NCBI RefSeq assembly: GCF_000014885.1
Contig: NC_011566.1
Coordinates: 5,082,501-5,146,500, forward strand
Source: Shewanella piezotolerans WP3
GTDB lineage: Bacteria > Pseudomonadota > Gammaproteobacteria > Enterobacterales > Shewanellaceae
Reading direction: 5' to 3'
DNA length: 64,000 bases
Within the stretch, counting starts at the first letter, position 1; every line of letters starts with the position of its first letter. The notes below the pieces were generated by a model, which saw nothing but the letters and a program-made list of their open reading frames with translations, searched no databases and was not told the origin of the DNA. The position numbers and the translations under genes are program-made. Positions 27,787-37,576 of this stretch are shown here, in pieces.

Positions 27787-28782
27787 TTACTCTGCTAGTG
27801 CTAACAGTTGCTGCTTTACTGCATCAGATGCAAATGAGTGTTCAACGCTGACCTTATAGATCTCAAAGTACTCTTCGCGGCTGAGGTCAAATTCCTGCAT
27901 CACTTTACGTACTTCATCTGTCATGGTGGTATTAGAAACCGTACGGTTATCGGTATTAATAGTAATTAGCACGCCATCTTTATAAAACTCCCTAAAAGGG
28001 TGCGAGCTCAAGCTGTCCACTGCTTTGGTTTGTACGTTACTGGTTGGGCATGTTTCCAGCGCGACCGATTCGCTTTTTGTTAACTCATAAGCTTGCTTGT
28101 GTGCATTGATCCCAATGCCGTGGCCAATCCGCTCAGCACCAAGCATTGCAATGGCATCATGCACGTTCTGCCCTACGCCCTGCTCTCCGGCATGAATAGT
28201 GACTCGGTAACCTTTTTCAACGGCATACTTGGCGTGGGGAATAAAACCTTCGCAGAACCCAGGTAGCTCACTGCCCGCTAAATCAAATGCCACAACACCG
28301 TTATTGATAAAGCTAGCACCAGCATCAATCACTTCATTGACCCTGTCTTTAGGCATGTTGCGAATGATAGATAGGATGAAATTACCTTTGATATCGTGCT
28401 GAGCTTCAGCTCTTTTCATGCCTTTTACAGCGCTACCAATTACCTGTTGCAGTGTTAATCCACTTTGTAGGTGTAATAACGGCGCAAAACGCACTTCAAG
28501 GTACTTAACATTTTCAATCGCTGCATCTTCAAAGACTTCAAAGGCTATGCGCTCTATGCCCGCCGCGGTTTGCATCACAGACAGTGGCAACTCAAATCGA
28601 GTCAGGTATTCATCCAGGTTTAAACAAGTGTCAGGCGCAACCATTAGTGATTGAATTTCAGAAAGATCATTACTCGGTAGAGTAATATTTTGCTGCAGGG
28701 CGATATCAATAACACTTTGCGGGCGGACACTACCGTCTAAATGGCAATGAAGATCGATTTTGGGCAAGTTTAAATAGTTCAT
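27787..28782 (-). CDS. add: Adenosine deaminase
   Basis: This 331-residue metal-dependent amidohydrolase has the zinc motif [14 protein letters not shown] (His12 and His14), [10 protein letters not shown] (His and catalytic Glu), ERIGHGI and [11 protein letters not shown] (Asp). It converts adenosine or deoxyadenosine to inosine or deoxyinosine plus ammonia in purine salvage. The length agrees with bacterial Add. It is monocistronic here. Confidence 0.93.
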
Positions 28783-29085
28783 AGGTCTCTACCTTTATTA
28801 ATAAGACATCAAAGTCACAGACCTCATAATCAAGAATTTAAGGCTCTTGGTAGAAACTCCCAAACCATATCATTGGGATTATACGAAGTAATTAGCGGAT
28901 GCGAATTTAACATTTTTAGTAGCAAAACTACAAGTTATCCTGACCTGCAAGGCCCAACAACCTTAATAGCACACCCTATAGAAGAATAGTGTATTTCGAT
29001 GGATTATCAATAGCGTAGAGATCCCCCCTTAATTTAAATTGCATACAATCTGCGCTACTGCTAAGTTAGAGAATTGGTAATACAC
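28783..29085. other. Intergenic region between add and the next gene
   Basis: About 300 bases between divergent genes. No ORF or clear hairpin was seen. It should contain the promoters of add and of the gene at 29086. Confidence 0.45.
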
Positions 29086-29475
29086 ATGGATGTTAACAAC
29101 ATGAATAATAAAATAGCGGTTGGAATTATAGCCATAGCACTGGCAGGTATCGTGCTCTTTAGCTTAGAGCAAACGAAAAATCCTCTTTTAACCTCAACGA
29201 CTAAGCCTGCCAAGATCAGCGCTAGCCAACCCTCGGTAGAAATAAACGCCACAGAGGAGGTTGCCAGTATACAGCCGCAGCTCGATCACCTTCAAAATCA
29301 GCAGGTGGAGCAAATAGAGGAAGTAGCAAACGTTGAATCAAAACCACTGCCACCACCTTATGGTTCGGCTCAACAAAAGCCTTCACCGGCTAATGGGCAG
29401 GGAGTTGTTTCCCATCCAAGTAGCCGTGCTCCAGTCCAGGCACCAATCAGCCAAGCAAGCCCAAGGAAAGAGTAG
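29086..29475 (+). CDS. Single-pass membrane protein with Pro/Gln-rich tail, uncharacterised
   Basis: Counting from the ATG at 29086 the protein has 129 residues: a short basic start, one membrane helix (KIAVGIIAIALAGIVLFSL), then a disordered tail rich in Pro, Gln, Ser and Glu (SKPLPPPYGSAQQKPSPANG). It is probably an inner-membrane protein with a periplasmic tail. An in-frame ATG at 29074 is an alternative start. I know no family. Confidence 0.5.
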   Translation: MDVNNMNNKIAVGIIAIALAGIVLFSLEQTKNPLLTSTTKPAKISASQPSVEINATEEVASIQPQLDHLQNQQVEQIEEVANVESKPLPPPYGSAQQKPSPANGQGVVSHPSSRAPVQAPISQASPRKE

Positions 29476-29591
29476 CTACCACAAGCGCCTCGTTATGATT
29501 AAATACATTTGATAACGAGGTCATTTTCCTAGCCACAATCTCCAATGTTATCCAACCTATTTGCCAAAACAACACTCTTCCAAACAAACGA

Positions 29592-30170
29592 TTATTGCGT
29601 GATATTCTTAGTTGGCTTTGAAGGTGGAGCAATTGGTCGGCTGTGCGGCGCCAACCTTGTTCCTGTTTCATGATGAGTTATTGATGGCTGAGTGAGTCCA
29701 GCCTGCAACACGAACTCCTCGATCAGATAACTAAACTGGTTATTTATTAATATAACTTGCTGGTTAACTAGCTGGTCAACACTCCCTGCGAGTTGCGGCT
29801 GAACCGTTAAGAACTTCTGCCCTACCTCTGAGCTAAAAAAGGCGGTTAACTGTGCAAGCTCAGCCTCTGTGTACTGCAAACAGTAAGCTTCTATAATGGC
29901 TGGCTCAAGTTGCTTCCAGCTCAAGTTTTTTCGAGAAAAGTTAAATGCCTGCTCGCGGAACGATTGCTCTAACGACCGCTTCGCTTTTGGGATCTGGTAA
30001 TCTTTCAGCAGATGAGTATATTGTGCCTGTAATTTATATTGTGCCTGCAGTAGCATTCCTTTTGCATTGATCGCATCCAATAATGAACTCGCTTGACGCT
30101 GCTTACTGTCTTCATTGGCAAAGCCAATATTGGCAATAAACACCAGCAGAAGTATCCATAACCTATTCAT
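29592..30170 (-). CDS. Exported DUF2059-like protein
   Basis: This 192-residue protein has a signal peptide (MNRLWILLLVFIANIGFANE, cut after about 18). A helical domain follows with EAYCLQYTEAELAQLTAFFSSEVGQKFL, a pattern typical of DUF2059 proteins (function unknown, periplasmic). The C-terminus is Pro/Arg-rich. It lies downstream of the collagenase gene on the same strand, separated by a terminator. Confidence 0.7.
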   Translation of the reverse strand: MNRLWILLLVFIANIGFANEDSKQRQASSLLDAINAKGMLLQAQYKLQAQYTHLLKDYQIPKAKRSLEQSFREQAFNFSRKNLSWKQLEPAIIEAYCLQYTEAELAQLTAFFSSEVGQKFLTVQPQLAGSVDQLVNQQVILINNQFSYLIEEFVLQAGLTQPSITHHETGTRLAPHSRPIAPPSKPTKNITQ

Positions 30171-30206
30171 GGTTATTCCTCTATTACGCTATTGAAATTA
30201 AACTGG

Positions 30207-30229
30207 AAAAGGGGCTCTCATTGAGCCCC
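30207..30229 (-). terminator. Intrinsic terminator of the collagenase gene
   Basis: On the minus strand GGGGCTC/GAGCCCC (5-base loop) followed by TTTTCC lies just after the collagenase stop. Confidence 0.7.
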
Positions 30230-30240
30230 AATAAAGTGTG

Positions 30241-33200
30241 TTAATCGATATCTACCTGAATCGTGGCCCCATTTGCACTGGGTTCACTCTGCACGGTAAT
30301 GTAATACCAACCAACGGGAGGGTTGGAAACAGTGATCGATTCCTGATTAGTATCGGCGTTAGTTGAGGCATAATCATAACTTGCAGCATTCGACCAACTA
30401 GTACCAGCGTAGATGCTTAGGTTTCCACTACCATGCCCACTGCGAATAGACAAACTCTGCGCCCCTTGCTCGACATATATATGGTAATCATTACGACCAT
30501 CACCGGTACAAAGTGGCTCCCCATCCACTATCTCAGCACGAGAAACCACACCACTGATAGCACATTGATCCACAATCTGTACGACTGGAGTTACTGGGTC
30601 CACAGGGGTAGTGCTCGCATCATTGACAACTGTCAGTGTTACTCCGCTAAATTCAGTACTGGTATCGACAGTAAAGTAGCGCCAGCCTCGATGAGCAACG
30701 ACAGTAATGGACTCGTTATTAGCAGCTGTGACCGATGATGCTTGCGCGCTATCAGTACCAGCCCAAGTGTCAGCGTTATAATACAGATCGGCATTGCCAT
30801 CGCCTCCCGCCAAACTAATAGTCAATGGGGTATTATCTTCTTCAACATAAACGTAGAAGCTGTTACGCCCACCACTGAGACACTCACTCTGACCATAATT
30901 TATCTGGCCATAGTTTGTAGTTGCTGTACCACAATGAGGCACCACGGGATCTATCGGATCGACGGGATCCACGGGATCAACAGGGTCTGGTGTACCAGGG
31001 TCTGTCTCCACGGTGATCTCCGTTGTGCTAGCAATAAACTCTACCCCACCAAAATCACCAGAGAGGGTGATGTAATGCCAGTATTCCTCAGGGTTTAGCT
31101 GCACTTCAATGACTTCATAGTTACCATTACCGATACCAAAGCCTTCATTGAGCTCACCGCTAGCCCAACCTCCTGAATTATAGTAGATGTCAGCATCTCC
31201 CCAACCACCGCGAGTTCTGATCCATAGTGAGCCGGTACCATTATCTTTATTCGCGAAAGAGAAACTTGCTCGCCCCTGCTTAGAGTCGACACACTCTATT
31301 GGTGTATCAAGTGTCATAGATGAGCTATTTGGATCATGGCGATTCACTTCATCTGTCGGCACACACACAGAAAAATCACTGCTTATGGTCGAAGGAGTTC
31401 CCGCCCAATTGCCATTGGTGCCGCTCGCTTGGGCATCCAAGTCTGCAGGGCCTTTATCAACAATACCGTCGTTGCTACTGCTGAGACCACTGGTTAGCCA
31501 GCCACGCCATTCATTGTCGTAGCTTGTCCCTATGCTATCCATCAATGCTTGGTATTCTTCATACTTATTATCGCGCAATAGCGCTAGTATCTGACTAACA
31601 TCGTCATGGTGATTCTCAAACATAAATCGCACCGCTAAATATCCCCAACGGTAGATCCTGTCTTGACCTGAATCATAGTCATTCTTGAAAATGGTCGACA
31701 AGGAAAACTCTTGCGTTTCTCCCATCTCAATAGCACGACTATTAGCATCACGATAAGAGATATACTCAGCTAAGCCCTCGATCCACCAAATTGTATTGGC
31801 GGAGATACTACGGCTAAAGTCACCATAAAGGTTAAAGCGACCATCTAGATAATGTACATATTCGTGCTGTAGGTTCCATACATGGAAATCTGGCTGACGC
31901 CATTCAGCTTCATAAGCAATAAATCGTGCCTGATTTTTCAGCCCCGCAGGAGAGCCCTCTAAGTACATGCCGCCATTGTTAGTCGCGATGCCGAAGAAAG
32001 TACCCGCGTAAGATTGGTAGTCGTTAGAACTGTCAAAAACGACCAATTCCAAATCACTATTATTATCATTTGCCACGGGTTGATTACCCGTATTGAGCTT
32101 ACTGTGGAAGTAAGTCTCTTGCCCGCCAAGTACACCACAAGCCCATGCAGCTTGGTCGTTATACATAGATTGAGCCCGAAGCTTCAAACTCGTTGAACAT
32201 TTGTAGTTAAACGGTAAGGTGTCTTGCTCTAACTCATATTTAAAACCGCAAATATCATAAACATTACAGTTAGCCCGATCGTAATAATCAGCCATTTCTG
32301 CTGCGGCTAACCACAGTACGTCAGTGGAGTCATTTTTAGAGGTACTCGCTAAAACAGATTTAACCAAAGAGGTTGTTTTGGCAAACTGTGCATCGACATA
32401 ATAGAAACGAGACATTTCACGTACCGCATTCACTAACACATATTGAGCATCAGTACCTAACAGGTGGCGGTTGCGAGATTGAAAACTATAAAGGTCGTCC
32501 ATAATCGAGGAGTCACTTGTAAATAGCGCCTTTAGATCATCGTCCCACTGTCCTCTAAACAAGGTGGTGAATATAGCATTAGCTGCTGCATTCATCCCCC
32601 AAGAGGCTTCCCAGCTGCTGTCGTATTCCGCCAACACCTTCTTCGTCACCCAATTAAATTCGGCACCTAGACCAGACGAATCAACCAGAATTAACCCCTC
32701 TTTCAAAACGCCAGCGTTTTCATCGCTAGCCGTCCAAGCAGCGCTGTTGTTGAAGAGGTTATTCAGTGCCACCTTAGTATCAGATTCCACACCAGAGGAA
32801 TATGTAGGCACATCATCTGGACTGTAAAACTGCACGTAAAGTGCGGCACGTATATAGTAGATCAAGGATTCTATGCCGTCGGTATCGACACCAGTGTACC
32901 TCAACGCGCGATCTCTAACGCCAGCTAAAGCGGTGCGAATATTGCTTTCGCTGAATAAAGCTGTTGCATCACTGCCGCGTAAATTATAAAGCGGACTCAC
33001 ACATTGAGGATCGGAGCTCGCAAGCTTATCGACTAACCCCCAGCCGCTTAAGCCGATAAAGGACTCACAACCTTCAGTACCCACAGGGCCTACGGCGCCC
33101 ATAGCTCCCATAGGTTGGGTCAGTGTTGCTTGTGAAGATATTTTACTAAGTGGAGTAGCAATCTCAGATTCCATGGCGCTCACTGGCAAAGCCAGCGACG

Positions 33201-33246
33201 ATGCGCTCATTAGGCCAAGCGCCACCACGAGGTGATTTGGTTTCAT
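30241..33246 (-). CDS. Secreted M9-family collagenase-like metalloprotease with PPC domains
   Basis: This 1001-residue protein has a signal peptide (about 1-24). An N-terminal helical activator region leads to the peptidase domain with the zinc motif HEYVHYLDGRF (His461, Glu462, His465) and the third ligand Glu in WWIEGLAEYISY, as in Vibrio and Clostridium M9 collagenases. After about residue 600 come three PPC-type beta domains (GSLWIRTRGGWGDADIYY, PLTISLAGGDGNADLYY, QSLSIRSGHGSGNLSIY) separated by a DPVDPVDP linker. It should be exported, probably by type II secretion, and degrade collagen or gelatin-like proteins. Confidence 0.9.
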   Translation of the reverse strand: MKPNHLVVALGLMSASSLALPVSAMESEIATPLSKISSQATLTQPMGAMGAVGPVGTEGCESFIGLSGWGLVDKLASSDPQCVSPLYNLRGSDATALFSESNIRTALAGVRDRALRYTGVDTDGIESLIYYIRAALYVQFYSPDDVPTYSSGVESDTKVALNNLFNNSAAWTASDENAGVLKEGLILVDSSGLGAEFNWVTKKVLAEYDSSWEASWGMNAAANAIFTTLFRGQWDDDLKALFTSDSSIMDDLYSFQSRNRHLLGTDAQYVLVNAVREMSRFYYVDAQFAKTTSLVKSVLASTSKNDSTDVLWLAAAEMADYYDRANCNVYDICGFKYELEQDTLPFNYKCSTSLKLRAQSMYNDQAAWACGVLGGQETYFHSKLNTGNQPVANDNNSDLELVVFDSSNDYQSYAGTFFGIATNNGGMYLEGSPAGLKNQARFIAYEAEWRQPDFHVWNLQHEYVHYLDGRFNLYGDFSRSISANTIWWIEGLAEYISYRDANSRAIEMGETQEFSLSTIFKNDYDSGQDRIYRWGYLAVRFMFENHHDDVSQILALLRDNKYEEYQALMDSIGTSYDNEWRGWLTSGLSSSNDGIVDKGPADLDAQASGTNGNWAGTPSTISSDFSVCVPTDEVNRHDPNSSSMTLDTPIECVDSKQGRASFSFANKDNGTGSLWIRTRGGWGDADIYYNSGGWASGELNEGFGIGNGNYEVIEVQLNPEEYWHYITLSGDFGGVEFIASTTEITVETDPGTPDPVDPVDPVDPIDPVVPHCGTATTNYGQINYGQSECLSGGRNSFYVYVEEDNTPLTISLAGGDGNADLYYNADTWAGTDSAQASSVTAANNESITVVAHRGWRYFTVDTSTEFSGVTLTVVNDASTTPVDPVTPVVQIVDQCAISGVVSRAEIVDGEPLCTGDGRNDYHIYVEQGAQSLSIRSGHGSGNLSIYAGTSWSNAASYDYASTNADTNQESITVSNPPVGWYYITVQSEPSANGATIQVDID

Positions 33247-34022
33247 CGTAAATTCCTTTTAAGTGGATTATTGCAGACGTAATCCAGACTCAAACAGCAG
33301 AGCTCGCCTGTTATTTATGAGCCAACATCCTTAATGAACTCACGTGGAATACAATATACCAAAATAAAGATTAACGATAGATAAGCAGCCATTATTTACA
33401 CAAAATCAATAGCACTTACGGTTGAATAGATCGCAACATTATGAATTTTATAGATATAACGCGCGAACAATTGTGAACAGAATATTACATTAACATGGCT
33501 GAGGTTCAAGTGAACTACAGAGTGGCGGGCAATATAGAGGAGTTTTACACGGCATGTTGACCATTTTGATGTATGGAAATATCGATCATTAACTTTCGCT
33601 GTCTATGTATATTCTCATCGAGCTGCTCAATGAACGATGACTGCTCACAAGTATTCACAACTTCACTTTACTCACCCATTATCGAATTTTTCATTTTCAG
33701 TGGGTAATCACTCGATGAATCCACTTCATCTCTGCGTGTTGCTTTGTTCCTGAAGAACCATCACTAACGCGATAGCTTATAAGCTAATAATGAATATCGC
33801 CATTACAGCGATTAGCGTGATTTACTTGGTCGCCCGTTAAGCTAGAAGCAACACTGATCTAATACCAATCAATTTTCATTTAAAGCTTAAATAACAATAA
33901 CTTTATATTGGCAATATATCGATTATAACAATTTTATCTATTCAATATGTTTTCAACCCTGCCGCCCACTACTATAGCGCCATCATTAGAACCAGCCATG
34001 AATTAGTTTAGAGACTCTCCCC
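33247..34022. other. Intergenic region without a supported gene
   Basis: This 776-base AT-rich region separates the divergent collagenase and the gene at 34023. I see no coding frame of note, no long repeat and no clear RNA gene. Promoters for both flanks are expected here. Confidence 0.5.
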
Positions 34023-34478
34023 ATGAAACAAGCTTTAAGATCACTATCTATCGCGCTATTAGCGTTAGCGTCTACCTCTGTAATGGCAGATACCATTATC
34101 GACAACAACCTAAATGACATTAATACATTTAACAGTGAGATGAACAAAATGGAGATCATCAACGTAAGCGGAGAGCTCTATGTCTCCATGGAGTCCTACT
34201 ATCTCGACGATGTAGCTGAGGTCGCAGAGTCAATCACCACTGATGTCCAACTTAAGAACATCTCAGATATACAAGCGGCTAGTTTGGGCTTAGTTCCATC
34301 AACCTCTTATTTTATCCATAGCAAAAACAGTATTGAAGAACTCAGTGAAAAAGCGTCTATAAAGCTGCTAAACAATAACCCTCATTTCTTCAGCGCAACA
34401 CTGCTTCAGGGCGACAAATTTCTACAGGGTGAAAATGAGTTTATAGCCAAAATCACAGAGTACTCAGTGCCTAAATAG
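34023..34478 (+). CDS. Exported protein, uncharacterised
   Basis: This 151-residue protein has a signal peptide (MKQALRSLSIALLALASTSV then MAD, cut after about 22). The mature part is acidic and alternates short strands and helices; I do not recognise it. It is followed at 66 bases by a small lipoprotein gene and then a HdeD-like gene, so a stress-related envelope operon is possible. Confidence 0.6.
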   Translation: MKQALRSLSIALLALASTSVMADTIIDNNLNDINTFNSEMNKMEIINVSGELYVSMESYYLDDVAEVAESITTDVQLKNISDIQAASLGLVPSTSYFIHSKNSIEELSEKASIKLLNNNPHFFSATLLQGDKFLQGENEFIAKITEYSVPK

Positions 34479-34544
34479 CACTAGGTAACAACAGCAACAA
34501 CCCAATCATATGAGTGAAATTCAACTTACAAAAAGGTAGTAAAA

Positions 34545-34853
34545 ATGAAAGTTCTAGGCGTAGCGTTAGCATTAAGTGTATTTCTAGTCGGTTGCCAGTC
34601 ACCCGCTGAATACTTGCAGTCATATCAACCTGAAGCAACTAAATCTGCTGAAAACAGATTCAAATTTGAAAATGATTGTACAGACGTCACTTCAACATTA
34701 ATCAGCAGCAAGAAGATTAATATTGACGGCTTCGCAAGAAGCTACGAGCGTCCACAATATCAAATTGGTGTTAAGGGCTGCAAAGTAAAACAGGTTTATA
34801 CCATTAACTGCGATAAAGGCTATGGCTGCACAGTCATCGCAGCAGCAAAGTAA
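34545..34853 (+). CDS. Small lipoprotein, uncharacterised
   Basis: This 102-residue protein has a lipoprotein signal with lipobox LVGC (Cys17). The mature part has four further Cys (in ENDCTD, VKGCKV, INCDKGYGC), which may form two disulfides in the periplasm. It has a good AAAAGGTAG ribosome binding site and lies between an exported protein and a HdeD-like gene. Confidence 0.65.
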   Translation: MKVLGVALALSVFLVGCQSPAEYLQSYQPEATKSAENRFKFENDCTDVTSTLISSKKINIDGFARSYERPQYQIGVKGCKVKQVYTINCDKGYGCTVIAAAK

Positions 34854-34882
34854 TGAGTAAATAACCATCAGAGAAATTAAAT

Positions 34883-35440
34883 ATGAAAAACGATGAGAAT
34901 ACCATTTTTGGTAAAGATTCAATTTGGTTTGCAGTCATTGGTATTATTGTTGCGCTAACAGGAATTATTGCGATCGCTATGCCAGTTGCTGCTGGTGTTA
35001 CCATCGCTAGCGTAATTGGTGGATGTTTCATCGGGGTTGGCCTTATTCAGCTATACCATGCCGTAGGTATTCCACAATGGGGTGAAAAACTTTGGTATGT
35101 AGTCAGTGCGTTACTCTATACCATTGGTGGCATATTGATCTTTGCTGAACCTTTTGTTGGCGTACTAACCATTACAGCCTTGATGATTACCATCATGATG
35201 CTCAATGGTATCAGTCGTATGGTATTTGCTTTTAGTAATCGCAATGCTTTGAGCAGTTGGGGCTGGATCGCTGTTGGCGGCTTCATATCCACAGCAATTG
35301 CCAGTTACTTTTTCAGCTTAATGAATAATGCCGATTTCTCTTTATCTATATTGGGGATCTTCGTGGGTGTCTCATTTATATTTGAAGGCATTAGCTTTAT
35401 TTTCATCGGTTCTGAGGTGAAAGTAGCTGCTAGCAAGTAA
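34883..35440 (+). CDS. HdeD-like (DUF308) membrane protein
   Basis: This 185-residue protein has six membrane helices with the repeated short hydrophobic pattern of the HdeD/DUF308 family (GIIVALTGIIAIAMPVAAGV, LLYTIGGILIFAEPFVGVLT). E. coli HdeD is an inner-membrane acid-resistance protein. The exact role here is unknown. A strong terminator follows. Confidence 0.85.
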   Translation: MKNDENTIFGKDSIWFAVIGIIVALTGIIAIAMPVAAGVTIASVIGGCFIGVGLIQLYHAVGIPQWGEKLWYVVSALLYTIGGILIFAEPFVGVLTITALMITIMMLNGISRMVFAFSNRNALSSWGWIAVGGFISTAIASYFFSLMNNADFSLSILGIFVGVSFIFEGISFIFIGSEVKVAASK

Positions 35441-35461
35441 TCACCATGCTACAGATAAAAT

Positions 35462-35489
35462 AAAGCCCAGATAGAGATATCTGGGCTTT
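35462..35489. terminator. Bidirectional intrinsic terminator
   Basis: AAAGCCCAGATA pairs with TATCTGGGCTTT (12 bp, 4-base loop) followed by ATTATT, between the HdeD-like gene and the convergent rsmJ. Confidence 0.85.
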
Positions 35490-35522
35490 ATTATTGAAGG
35501 GCTTTATTAACCAATACGAAAT

Positions 35523-36284
35523 TCAAGAGATCATTGCCGCTTTAACATACACATCAAATCGGTTCTTTTTCGTGGCGATTACCGTGCTAGGTTTGACGCC
35601 ATCGAGATCTTCGGCGTAATCGGGTCGCTTAACGACCACCCTTTTACTGGCAAGCTCCATTGCAGGCTTAAGTAAACCGTCGGCATCAAGATCGGCACCG
35701 ACAAGTGACTGGAACACACGCATCTCTTTTTTCACTAAGGCAGATTTCTCACGGTGTGGATACATGGGATCTAGATAGACCACATCGATTTCAGTGCCTG
35801 CTGCATTAGCAGCATCAGCTAGGGTGTCGATACTCGAGCCATGAAACAAACTCATGCGCGCATTCATCCACTCGCCTATCTCACTGTCCTCATAGGCTCG
35901 ACGCAGGCCATCTTCTAATAACGCTGCTACAACGGGATGGCGTTCAACCATAATCACCTTGCAACCAAGGCTGGCAAGCACGAAAGCATCTCTGCCAAGA
36001 CCTGCTGTACCATCAACAACGGTTGGAGTTACCCCTTGCTTAAGACCGACCGCTTTGGCAATGGACTGGCCACGGCCACCACCAAACTTACGCCGGTGAG
36101 CCACTGCACCAGAAACAAAGTCGACGGAGATCCCTTTCAGCTTAGGCTCATCACGTTTAATTAGGCTGAGAATATTATTTTCAAACACCAATTCAAACTC
36201 AGCATCTTTGCTATAAGTTAGCCCCCACCGCTCGGCGACTGACTCTAATGTTGGATACTGCTGGTTGAAAAAAATACTAGTCAC
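35523..36284 (-). CDS. rsmJ: 16S rRNA (guanine1516-N2)-methyltransferase RsmJ
   Basis: This protein uses S-adenosylmethionine to methylate G1516 of 16S rRNA. The signatures KRDEPKLKGISVDFVSGAVA, HRRKFGGGRGQ, VDGTAGLGRDAFVLASLG (SAM site), VYLDPMYPHREKSALVKKEM and VVVKRPDYA are those of RsmJ. I chose the GTG at 36284 (protein of 253 residues starting MTSIFFNQQYPTL) because the family starts here. An upstream ATG at 36338 would add a hydrophobic 18-residue extension that RsmJ does not have. Confidence 0.93.
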   Translation of the reverse strand: MTSIFFNQQYPTLESVAERWGLTYSKDAEFELVFENNILSLIKRDEPKLKGISVDFVSGAVAHRRKFGGGRGQSIAKAVGLKQGVTPTVVDGTAGLGRDAFVLASLGCKVIMVERHPVVAALLEDGLRRAYEDSEIGEWMNARMSLFHGSSIDTLADAANAAGTEIDVVYLDPMYPHREKSALVKKEMRVFQSLVGADLDADGLLKPAMELASKRVVVKRPDYAEDLDGVKPSTVIATKKNRFDVYVKAAMIS

Positions 36285-36582
36285 TATCAAACTCTGTTTT
36301 ATGAAAATAGACCCGATAATAATAACACCCATCACCATTAAGCCTATAGCAATATTGCAAATACCACCGCGTCAATAAACTCACATCACTATTAGGCCTA
36401 TTAAAGAAAGAGTAGCCAAAAAATTCAAAGTCGCGAAAGATATTAAGGCGTTTCAGAGTTAACCGTTAATCAACTAAAACTGAATGTTAGACAAATAAAT
36501 CCAGCAACCCCGTATTTAGATGAGAGCAATTCGAGTTAGCTGTATTTACTGCCAAGTTATCAATGATATAAATACCCAATAA

Positions 36583-36610
36583 AAAAGCATGACTCTAGGA
36601 GCCATGCTTA
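36583..36610 (-). terminator. Intrinsic terminator of the small peptide gene
   Basis: On the minus strand AAGCATGGCTC/GAGTCATGCTT (one mismatch) with a CTA loop is followed by TTTTTTATT, 31 bases after the stop of the peptide gene at 36641-36859. Confidence 0.8.
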
Positions 36611-36640
36611 AATAGCTAACAATCCAGTTAAGCAGGGTTA

Positions 36641-36859
36641 TTAATCGCGACCAGGCATGCCGTCGCCGCCAGGAGCTGTGCCAGGTGCAGTACCAGGACC
36701 AGGAGGACAAATAGTCCCTTCGTTGCTTGGCGCGCCAGTACCAGGAGCATTACCAGGTTGAGATGGATCTTCACCTGGTGGGCAAATAGTTCCTTCTGTT
36801 GGAGTTGGAGCGCCAGCACCTGATACAAAAGCTAAATCTTTCAAGTCTAATACTTTCAT
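36641..36859 (-). CDS. Small peptide with double-glycine-like leader and repeated EGTICPPG
   Basis: This 72-residue ORF begins MKVLDLKDLAFVSGAG. The spacing of Leu/Leu/Val before SGAG is like the double-glycine leaders cut by C39 peptidases. The rest (APTPTEGTICPPGEDP then QPGNAPGTGAPSNEGTICPPG, ending in a Gly/Pro/Asp tail) is low-complexity Pro/Gly/Thr-rich with a duplicated TEGTICPPG/NEGTICPPG unit and only two Cys (26 and 51), which could pair. A TTAGGAAGTG ribosome binding site precedes the ATG and a dedicated terminator follows, so it is a discrete gene. I infer an exported peptide handled by the C39 exporter at 11744; there is no modification gene next to it. A structural or surface peptide is possible. 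Confidence 0.65.
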   Translation of the reverse strand: MKVLDLKDLAFVSGAGAPTPTEGTICPPGEDPSQPGNAPGTGAPSNEGTICPPGPGTAPGTAPGGDGMPGRD

Positions 36860-37576
36860 TTTTCACTTCCTAACTTTGGATAAAATATACCATTTGGTAT
36901 ATAGCAAAGATATCCCAGCAAGAGAAGTTGTCAACGCTATCATAAGCAACATGAATTTATCTGTTGAACAGATAAATTAGCTGCTCTGATACCATTCAAA
37001 AGTATTAACACTTATAAATAAAGCTCATATCAACAGGTAAAACTACACCTAATACAAAGCAAGCTCTTCTATCGTTTATGCTGATTGCTATTACTTAGGG
37101 GCTATTTCATCGCTTATTAATTCACTCTCAAGCCAATGTGGCATTTTCCAGGCTTTAGCTTGCGGTTTTCAGCAGCATTCGCGATAGCCCAACTCAAAGA
37201 CATCATTAGACTATCCAACTCCCCTTAGGACTGCACTTCACATGTTTATTCTGCCAACTGACTTTTTTGAGTCTAAAGCGCTACTCCTAATAAACCGCCA
37301 ACGGCAAAGTGAACATTTTTCATGATTACTTACCACTTCAAACAACTCCTTACTCGCTGGGCATGACAGCAATATTACGATTACGGCCAGCACAGATAAG
37401 TTACAGAAATGTTAATTCTAAATTGAATATTGTATATTTTATGTTACCGTCAATAAGGCAAACCAACTCCTTTTACGTCTCTAGCAGTTCAGCCTTGCAA
37501 AGAAAACGCTAAAAAAAACAGTGAGACGCAAGGTTTAAGGGAGTTACTTAATATTCAATTGGATAAGGAATTATCA
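36860..37576. other. Intergenic region without a supported gene
   Basis: About 717 AT-rich bases. A 67-codon frame at 37309-37512 has no ribosome binding site or family resemblance. The AAGGA box at 37564-37568 belongs to the metalloprotease gene. TACCATTTGGTATA at 36889-36902 is a short palindrome near the peptide gene promoter and may be an operator. Confidence 0.45.
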
